Assembly: GCA_903813345.2 (NCBI GenBank)
Contig: CAIIXF020000431.1
Location: 1-13,000 of the forward strand
From: Owenia fusiformis
Taxonomy: Eukaryota > Annelida > Polychaeta > Sabellida > Oweniidae
Direction of reading: 5' to 3'
Length of the DNA: 13,000 bases
The notes below the pieces were generated by a model. The model did not search any database. It was not told where the DNA came from and saw only the letters and a list, made by a program, of their open reading frames with translations. Shown here piece after piece: positions 1-7,600 of the stretch (the stretch's first letter is position 1; each line of letters begins with the position of its first letter). A program made the translations under genes and the position numbers.

Positions 1-200
1 GTCGTTTTGATATATTCAGTTTTCATAGAATTAAACTACTTCATGAGTTGATGCAATGCTTTGAAATTTGAACCAAATCAGACATATACATTAAAATTTT
101 AAATGTTTGGTAGTACTTTGAATTTAAAAACTAAGTAATCAATGACTATAGTGCAACAGTATATAAAAATAGAAACATATATATATTTCAGATAGTTATG

Positions 201-592
201 TACAGGGTGGTCAAATAAAACGGCAACCCTGCCTCTATTTTCCTCATATCTTTGTGATTTTTGAAAATTATCCCCTGATATTTTTTACATGTGTACATGT
301 ACATCATTCAATCTCCTACCTACGATATTTCATGACCATCAGATTAATAGTTACAATGCTACAGCACTTTGAACATCATCTCCCAGAGGCCAAAATTGCG
401 CTGTGGGCAAAGCTGCACCCGTCATTCAAAATGTTCAAACCTGACCTTTCGGATATGGCAAAGATAAAGTGTCCAAAAGTGACCTCAGGACAATTACAGA
501 CCTCAAAACGGAGATCATAATTGTCATTCAGGATACCTACTGAGGATTGCAGTTGGGTCATAGACAACTTGTGCAGGTTTGCCTAACCTAAA
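201..592. repeat. Dispersed repeat-like segment with TACAGGGTG head
   Basis: Opens TACAGGGTGGTCAAATAA, almost the same as the head at 593. Short ORFs on both strands overlap each other, lack splice logic and look non-coding. The element's far end is not identifiable, and no inverted partner of the head was found in the window. Confidence 0.35.
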
Positions 593-703
593 TACAGGGT
601 GTCAAATAAGTCCCCCCCCCCTCTACAGCCAAAACAAAGATATTTGGTACCAAGTGTGATTTATCATTGGAAAGGTCTTCCAAAGTTACATTGGCATATA
701 TCT

Positions 704-822
704 GCATGTGTTTGTATATTGTGTGAGTGCCATTGTTTTCAAACCAAACTCCTAAGCCAGAGACATATAAAATGTTTTTCTGCCTAGCTCCACCCCCGTA
801 ATGCGTAATGGCCATATGCATC
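704..822 (+). repeat. Direct repeat, copy 1
   Basis: Begins GCATGTGTTTGTATATTGTG and runs through ACATATAAAATGTTTT to GGCCATATGCATCC. The copy at 1034-1143 is nearly identical apart from small indels. Confidence 0.85.
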
Positions 823-1033
823 CATGTGAATGTGAATGCTAATATGCCTGGGCCAAACTGGTCAATCCTTATATAGAACCCCAAAAATCTGAAGGATTTC
901 ATCAGATTCCGAAGCGTCGATCGCGAGCCTTTGATCTTCATCCAGCGCTATAACCCACGGCCCTTTTCAGGGCCACCATTTTTTTACAAAAGAGAAATTA
1001 GTACACTTATGAATTTCCTTGGTGTATTTGGAT

Positions 1034-1143
1034 GCATGTGTTTGTATATTGTGTGAGTGCCATTGTTTTCAAACCAAATTCCTAGGCCAGAGACATATAA
1101 AATGTTTTGACTAGCTCCACCCCTATAATGGCCATAAACATCC
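1034..1143 (+). repeat. Direct repeat, copy 2
   Basis: Same sequence as 704-822, about 330 bp downstream, with a shorter CTAGCTCCACCCC section. Both copies are in the same orientation. Confidence 0.85.
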
Positions 1144-1319
1144 ACTTTTCAGGGCTACCCAATGCGTTTTTGACAACTGACAAGGGGACTTGGGCTATAA
1201 ATATGTGACTTTGGAATATTTCTACATATATCTGGCTTACAAATGTTTTGGAAGTGTATACAGTAACAACTAATAGTTTTTCAATCAAAATCCCGGGAAA
1301 CCTTTTCGTTCAGTGAAGC

Positions 1320-1422
1320 ATTTACTTCCGGTTTCCATGTTTGAATTAACGGTTCAAATACAATCCACAGCGTCTTATCGCAGCTATCAAATTTTCAAAT
1401 TGTAGTAACCAATACACCTAAG
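1320..1422 (+). promoter_or_regulatory. Tentative promoter and 5' UTR exon of the zinc-finger/recombinase gene
   Basis: Exon 1 has a splice acceptor 3 nt before its ATG, so an upstream noncoding exon is needed. The best candidate I see holds ACTTCCGG at 1324-1331 (a perfect ETS-type site on the minus strand, common in housekeeping promoters) and ends at AAG followed by the donor GTATGT at 1423. A 22-codon ORF (ATG 1337, TAG 1403) would then be a uORF. The transcription start is not visible and other exons are possible. This is inference. Confidence 0.25.
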
Positions 1423-1606
1423 GTATGTCTTATTAGCTCATTTAAATTTTAAATAGTACTCTTAATTCTATTTTAAGCCAATTTGCACCTTGTGTAAGCG
1501 TGTGATAACACAGGGTGATGATGAAAAAGCCTTGGCTCAGAGTAAGATTAAAAAAAATTAAATCGAAAAAAAGATTGAATGACAATAAAGGGTCCCCCTC
1601 CCCGCG

Positions 1607-1790
1607 CTAGGCCCACTGGAACCTGTATCAACAACTGACATCGATTAGATGACCGAACCTGGTAGAATATTCACATCAAAAGTAACTCAACAGAGTATAG
1701 GTCTAAAGCAGCCACTAATAGAGTAGCCTCAGGATGTGAACTATCTCCAATCGTTGTCAGATGTTGATACAGATTCCTGTGGCTAGGCCT
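1607..1790. repeat. Fold-back (inverted repeat) element
   Basis: The left arm, about 1607-1649 (TGTATCAACAACTGACATCG inside), matches the reverse complement of the right arm, about 1746-1789 (CGTTGTCAGATGTTGATACA), over some 40 bp with a few mismatches. A second inner stem, TTCACATC 1670-1677 with GATGTGAA 1733-1740, extends the hairpin. This looks like a small non-autonomous inverted-repeat transposon or its remnant. No clear target duplication seen. Confidence 0.6.
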
Positions 1791-1950
1791 TGTACTTGAG
1801 GATAACTGTCTCTATATTTTCCTGTATGTATCGAGTGTGTCTGTAACTGGACACTGTTAATTGTGATGTCATTGGGTTAGCCAAAATTATAGGGGTGTCA
1901 GGCTGAAATAATGAATTGGGTAGCAAAAAACATTAGAATAATTTGGCAAT

Positions 1951-2540
1951 GATTTCAGTACAGTAAAACTGTCATAATGAACATCTCTTTAGTGAAGATC
2001 TGTGACTAGCGAACATATGAGTCTACTCTATTGAACACCTGTGTCTAGTGAACACCAATTCCCAGCCAGTGATTTCAGTACAGTAAAACTGTCATAATGA
2101 ACATCTATTTAGTGAAGATCTGTGACTAGCGAACATATGAGTCTACTCTATTGAACACCTGTGTCTAGTGAACACCAATTCCCAGCCAGTGATTTCAGTA
2201 CAGTAAAACTGTCTTTAGTGAAGATCTGTGCCTAGCGAACGTATGAGTCTACTCTATTGAACACCTGTGTCTAGTGAACACCAATTCCCAGCCAGTGATT
2301 TCAGTACAGTAAAACTGTCATAATGAACATCTCTTTAGTGAAGATCTGTGACTAGCGAACATATGAGTCTACCCTATTGAACACCTGTGTCTAGTGAACA
2401 CCAATTCCCAGCCAGTGATTTCAGTACAGTAAAACTGTCATAATGAACATCTCTTTAGTGAAGATCTGTGCCTAGCGAACGTATGAGTCTACTCTATTGA
2501 ACACCTGTGTGTAAGCCAACACCAATTCTCATCCAGTCAT
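1951..2540 (+). repeat. Minisatellite, 120-bp unit, five copies
   Basis: GATTTCAGTACAGTAAAACT recurs at 1951, 2071, 2191, 2297 and 2417, giving spacings of 120, 120, 106 and 120. Copy 3 lacks the 14 bases CATAATGAACATCT. A degraded sixth start follows near 2538. Copies differ by a few substitutions only (for example GACTAGCGAACATA versus GCCTAGCGAACGTA, shared by copies 3 and 5). Inside each unit an irregular motif like TAGTGAACA recurs about every 17-25 bp. Confidence 0.92.
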
Positions 2541-2570
2541 TTCAGTAACTTTTAGAGGGGATTGTACCCA

Positions 2571-2991
2571 CAGTAAAACCTGTCTAATCTGAGGGACCAG
2601 CTGAAAGCGTTCAGATTAGGTTCACATTTTGAGGTTTTGCATTTGCGAGATTTTGGATTTTGAAGAAATAGGAACAAATTCTCCATAAATATTTATAGTT
2701 CTTTTTACTACATAGCCTTATGGCATTACAGTGACATGATCCGATTCAAATGAATTTAGTCATCCTAGAAAGCTCCACAATGAGTCAGATCATTAAAGTT
2801 TTTTTCAAATATTTGAGCATGTTTATACAATGGTATACATTTCATACAAATTAGAGCATATTTGTATGAAACATGTGATTTTTATGAAAAGTGTTCAGAT
2901 TAGATAGGTTAATTTTTCAAACATGACTGTTCACTGTTCAAATTGGGAGGTGTTCGGATTAGCCAAGTGTTCAGATATACAGGTTTTACTG
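2571..2991. mobile_element. MITE with pogo-like termini
   Basis: The 421-bp element starts CAGTAAAACCTGT and ends ACAGGTTTTACTG, perfect 13-bp terminal inverted repeats that extend imperfectly to about 22 bp. TCAGATTAG-like motifs recur inside near both ends, as expected for transposase sub-terminal sites. It has no coding capacity. Ends beginning CAGT with TA target sites are typical of pogo/Tigger-type Tc1-mariner relatives. The right flank starts TA but the left flank reads CA, so the target duplication is not clean. Confidence 0.7.
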
Positions 2992-3239
2992 TACTACAGG
3001 TTTTTGTAGCAGTCATGTTAAAATTATCATAAAATATGGCACTTCCACAAACACTAAAGCAAAGGCAAAGGATGCCTTCTATCTAAGAATAATAACTTTC
3101 TGTCTCAATGTCTGGTCTTCTATGAGATATGACACAATGAAAGATTAGTTTGAATGGTTAAGCACTGCTCTCATAATTACCTGGTGTATTTTCCCTGACT
3201 AGCCTCTTAACAATTTTTGAAAAATCTCCATTCATTATC
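2992..3239. other. Noncoding stretch, nothing recognised
   Basis: AT-rich sequence between the MITE and the GTCTGTC repeat block. No ORF, splice-framed exon or repeat seen. If the 5' UTR exon near 1422 is right, this is part of the first intron. Confidence 0.5.
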
Positions 3240-3400
3240 CCATAGAACGAAGTTTGGAGGGATATAGGGAATGCCTCCGTCTGTCGGTTCGTCTGTCCGT
3301 CTGTCCATCCATCCGGGCAATAACTCATATACCATCGGCCAGATTTAAGTTCTGCTCAAAAGCCGTTTTTCAAAATGGCAGCTTATTAAAAATGGGGGTC
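3240..3400 (+). repeat. GTCTGTC-type dispersed repeat module, copy A
   Basis: GGAGGGATATAGGGAA leads into a degenerate CTGTCCGTCTGTC tract (about 3278-3312). Then come CAATAACTCATATACCATCG and TCAAAATGGCAGC. The order, a GGAGATATAG-like start followed by a GTCTGTC tract, then an AAAATGGC block, recurs at 4080-4250. Confidence 0.55.
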
Positions 3401-3524
3401 ATTTTAGTGCCAATTTTACAGTAATTTTGGTACAATATGTAAAACTGGAATAGCAATATGTTTTAAATGTAAAAAAATTATATAGGACATAATAAAGCTA
3501 GAAATGTAGATATGAAAGAAGCAC

Positions 3525-3788
3525 ATGGCAGCCATCTTGAAAAATAGTGGCCTTTACTCACTATTTTACGATTTTTGCTATAAATCGAAAAGTAGGGGAG
3601 CGATGTTTGGTACATGTGAATACTATAAGCATGGCCCACTGTCTTTAGGGTGTTTTATTTTACGAACCTTTTTTCAGATCAAGTTGCTATTCATACATTA
3701 TGATCTATGGTTAGTAGGGACAGCACAAAAAAGATTTCAGCCAAATCGGACATCTTTTGCCTCATCCCCCCAAGCCATCTTTATTTGA
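3525..3788 (+). repeat. Repeat-derived stretch with a non-coding 87-codon ORF
   Basis: Begins ATGGCAGCCATCTTGAAAAA and lies between the two GTCTGTC modules. The ATG sits in a GGCAGCCAT block that is itself repeat sequence. The encoded peptide shows no domain and no partner exon. I treat it as part of the surrounding repeat family. Confidence 0.35.
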
Positions 3789-3833
3789 CACATTTAGCAT
3801 GAATACATTAGATTCAATTATGAAACATGTACT

Positions 3834-3904
3834 AAATTGAAAACTGACATATAAAATATCAAGAATATAGTACTCCACTTATTTTATATGTCAGTTTTCA
3901 ATTT
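3834..3904. repeat. Perfect 25-bp inverted repeat (hairpin)
   Basis: The left arm, 3834-3858, contains TTGAAAACTGACATATAAAA; the right arm, 3880-3904, is its exact reverse complement. The loop is 21 nt. It is too A/T-rich and isolated for a normal terminator. It could be a tiny MITE remnant or a cruciform-forming palindrome. Confidence 0.9.
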
Positions 3905-3944
3905 TGACTATTACTATAACTCGAAAAGCAGTTCCTTACTTAAA

Positions 3945-4255
3945 AAGCAATAACTCAAATACCATTAGCCTGATTTTGTTCATATTTTGTATACATATAC
4001 CTAATGGGCAATCCTGGTTACCACAGTAATGATATGATTTTCTAAAACTAACTTCACCAATTTATAACATATCATGAATCTTTTGGGAGATATAGTATTT
4101 GAGATTGTAAGAAAAACTTGTCACTTGTCTGTCTGTCTGTCCGTCTGTTCGTCAGTCTGTCAGTCAACAATTGGCCAGTTTTGAAAACTCCCTGATGACT
4201 CTTGGTTCAAAAGCTCACCCATTTTCAAAATGGCCGCCATTTTTGTCTCTTGAAA
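3945..4255 (+). repeat. GTCTGTC-type dispersed repeat module, copy B
   Basis: CAATAACTCAAATACCATTAG near 3950 parallels CAATAACTCATATACCATCG in copy A. TTGGGAGATATAGTATTTGA near 4083 is followed by a GTCTGTCTGTCTGTCCGTCT tract (about 4126-4165), then CAAAATGGCCGCCATTTTTG near 4226. The parts match copy A but in a different order and spacing, so this may be a nested or rearranged cluster. Confidence 0.5.
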
Positions 4256-4543
4256 TGTGTCCTGCATTGTAAAAATGCCATGTCACCGTAAAGAGCCTGA
4301 TTTATGCCTCAGAAAATTGTCTTTGTTATTTGTGGTTTTAAAACTCTTAAATGGTCACCTGAATGCTTTTAAAAATGGTAGAAATTCTGATATATCTCTA
4401 ATGTTTCAAATGTTTATATTTTTGTGACAAATACAGATTCATATGTTTAAGGCTTTCGTTGGGATTTGCTACCTGATGGAGTTGCCTTTTTCTATTTATA
4501 TTTTGCCAAATCTTGCCTGGACCTTTGTTGATATTTTCAGAAA

Positions 4544-4618
4544 ATGGCTAAATGTCTTATATGTACAAAGGTGCTATCTGAGGGACAGATCATGATCTGT
4601 CATTCTTGCATTGATGTA
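4544..4618 (+). CDS. Exon 1: start codon and N-terminal zinc motif
   Basis: The ATG has a favourable context (AAAATGG). It lies 3 nt after a TTTTCAG acceptor at 4535-4540, so a 5' UTR exon must sit upstream. The 25 codons begin MAKCLICTK and hold two CxxC pairs (C4/C7 and C19/C22, C-x2-C-x11-C-x2-C), a small zinc-ribbon-like pattern. The exon ends in phase 0 at GTA followed by the donor GTAAGT at 4619. A coding upstream exon in phase 0 is possible but less likely, given the good start context. Confidence 0.75.
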
Positions 4619-7600
4619 GTAAGTCTTCCTTTTCCTTCAAAATCTGATAACCAAACTAAATAAAGTGTTGTATTTATGATATTTAAAAATCTAATGTACT
4701 TTTTATGTCATGTTAATACTTGTACTTATTCTTATCATGTACTTATTATATTGTAAGTCTTCCTTTTCCTTCAAAATCTGGTAACCAAACTAAATAAAGT
4801 GTTGTATTTATGATATTTAAAAATCTAATATACTTTTATGTCATGTTAATACTTGTACTTATTCTTAATATGTATTTAAATATTTGTTGTTCTTATCATT
4901 CAGATCGAGGAGAAGCGCAAAGAAAAGAGGAAACATAGGTAATATTCTATAATTAATTAATGTTTGTTTGAAAGAACTTTCTAAATGAATGGATTCTTGA
5001 TGTAAATTTCAAATATTTCAGTTAATCTAATCTGTACATATTTTAGAACTTATGCTGAAGTGGTGTGTCCCCCAGCAATAGAACTATGCGGGGATGTCAT
5101 AGCCTGTGAGCCAGAGTAAGTTTAATATTTATTGGTTCTGAATGAAATTCAATTAATTTAATCCCCTATTACCCGGTTTGAGGCCATTTCGTCATTCTCT
5201 TGTCAAAATACCATAATTATTGCCTTCATATTAAAACAGCATTTTAGTAATTTCAAATTGGTGGGCAAGTCTTCTGAATCCTTCAGTATTGCACTTGTTG
5301 ATGTTACGTTTTAATTTACAACCATTTAATATCAGAAACCATCAAATGGTACGCTATTGTAGCTTAATCTCAGTCCACTTAAAGGTCTGAAGAGAATGAG
5401 ATATACGTGTGATTATAATTTTGTACTTAGGACATCTGAGGAGTTAAACCAGGCTGTTGCAAAGGAGGCTTCAGAGAAATGGGATGATGGAACGCCAGGG
5501 ACTATCCTAAGTCCCACGCATGGCTCATTTAGATACAAGAAGGTAATAATTAGCTGTCAATAGAGAAATTATTGACATTTCATGTTTCACAAATTTAAGC
5601 TTATAATATACTTATAGAAGAAAATACAAGGTGTTTTTTTTTACTTTATTGGGAGAATTTGTGCTCCACTGGGAACATATGAAAATTGAATATTGTTTAT
5701 AGCTTGATAAGGCCCTTTAAATTATAAGTATTTATATAAGGTTATGTAACACTGTAAATCTAAAATTCTCTAATGTTTAAAAGTTTCAAAAAGTGACAAG
5801 TGAGAATCACTGTGATGCAAATAATTTTTTTATTACCACTTGGCAATTATTTATCTCAATTAATTTGGTCCATATAGAATTAATTATATCAATGTCCTCT
5901 CTTTAAATCAATGTATTTTCTTATTTACATTTACTATTTGATATGATAAGGAGCTATCTAAGGCGAAGCAAGAGCATGATTTTGAGATTTAGCTAGAAAC
6001 CAGTTAAATAAAAAAAATGACCCCTTTCTTTACCTAAGCTGTTGACCATTGCCTTTGTCACAGCTTGTTTCTTTATATGTACATTGTTTGATTGTATTTA
6101 GACAATTCTTAAAACAAACCTTTATTTTTTGACCCATAACCATGAAAATGAGCATGAGGCCAGGTCAACGGAGCCAATAACTCTGGAGCCGGTAACTGCA
6201 GTAGATGAGGTAGGAGTCAGTCCAACACATGACTAGAAATTTTTCTAGTGTGCAGCCTTATAAAAACAGCCATTTTCTCGAAATTAAATTGTTGTATTGA
6301 ATATCATGTAACCGTCCCAACATTTCAACCATGAAGATCAAAGGAAAACCATTACTTCAAACATTAGAAAATCATTGCACAAGTAAAGTAACTTCACCCA
6401 AGTATGACTCAAACATAGTGTTTGTTGAGAAAGGAGAAATATAATGTAATATAATGTAAAAGTTCAACAAAATGATTTGTTGCTTTGTTATGTAAAACTA
6501 AATGAATTAAGATGCCTTTGCCCAATTAACTTAAGAATGATGAGTGCCAAAAATCAATATGCCTATGAGCATGAACTCAAAGTCATATCCAGTGCCAAAA
6601 ATAATTAACAATGGCAAGAGTCACTTAATTTCTTGATTGAACAAGCAATTCCTGAAGGCTCAAGTATTACTAATAGAATACTATTACTTCACTCCCAAAA
6701 TTAGGCTAAAACACCACTAATAAACCACTCTCAGTCTAATATTCTACTAACAAATCACTTCTGAAACCTGGTATGTTCAATTTCTCTTTTACTTGGGACT
6801 ATTAGACACTATGTTTTTTCAGAACCCCTTTGATATTGAGGAAGGGTTGTGCAGGAACTGCAACATTTACCACTTAGAGTCCGAGGTGTGTACCATGCTA
6901 ATTACTGTTTGATCATGCCTGATAGAAATGCATGCATCTCAGCAATTCACATTTCCAAATTATCATTTAACATTGTTATCTTCATTCATTTTAAGAAAGC
7001 TTTGGTACTTGCTCGTTCATTATAACCTTTGGAGGGACTTTTGGATCATGATTTTAGATTTGTCTCTTTTTTAAATCATCAAGTGCTTGTTAGACCAAAT
7101 GTTATTATATTGTTTTATTTTTATTTGACATGTACACATGTACATGAGGCGACCCATGAGGCCCCAGCTCATAGACCAGCCACAAGACCAGCCCAACCAG
7201 CTCCTAGACCAGCCACAAGACCAGCCCAACCAGCTCCTAGACCAGCCACAAGACCAGCCCAACCAGCCAGACCAACCCCAATACCAACCCCAATACCAGC
7301 CCCAAACACGGTGGAGATCTGTGAGGTGCGTTTCCTTGGGTCCATCCTTGTGTCAGGTACATATATATTATATTATTATTAGACTTATTGTTAGTGTAAG
7401 CAAACCATCAAAAGTGGTGACAAATTGTTATAGCCTTCCACAAAAATCGATGATGGTTGTGTAGTTTATTGATCCGCCTTTGGCTTTTGTAATAAATTCT
7501 TAGAAAATGGAGACCATAACAAATGATGTTATTTGTACACAATTTCCAACAAATGGTATCTGTCTGTAGCAACATTTTTACAATTGTTGCCTGTAACAAA

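Larger units (their letters stand above)
593..1290. repeat. Dispersed repeat-like segment with TACAGGGTG head, internally duplicated
   Basis: Begins TACAGGGTGTCAAATAAGTC followed by a run of ten C. It contains a direct repeat (704-822 and 1034-1143) and a second pair, CTTTTCAGGGCCACC near 963 and CTTTTCAGGGCTACC near 1145. Both pairs suggest decayed repetitive DNA. A minus-strand ORF here (588-941) spans the repeat and is probably not a gene. Confidence 0.45.

Noticed and set aside
254-520. 88-codon + ORF and the overlapping 63-codon minus ORF
   Set aside because: Lies within a repeat-like segment. No domain or exon structure, and open on both strands.
588-941. 117-codon minus-strand ORF
   Set aside because: Spans the dispersed repeat and its poly-C run, overlaps a + strand ORF, has no recognised domain and no splice partners.
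1082-1288. 68-codon minus-strand ORF
   Set aside because: Covers the second direct-repeat copy, with no domain and no supporting context.
3525-3788. 87-codon + ORF beginning MAAILKNSG as a gene
   Set aside because: The ATG lies in an ATGGCAGCCAT block of a repeat family. No domain, no splice-supported extension.
1423-4540. A minus-strand gene in the left third
   Set aside because: I looked for splice-framed exons on the reverse strand and found only short open stretches over repeats.
7071-7262. Minus-strand GWSCGWSRSWL repeat ORF and the other + frame over exon 7
   Set aside because: Shadows of the 33-bp in-frame repeat. Only the Pro/Ala/Arg frame connects in phase to both neighbouring exons.
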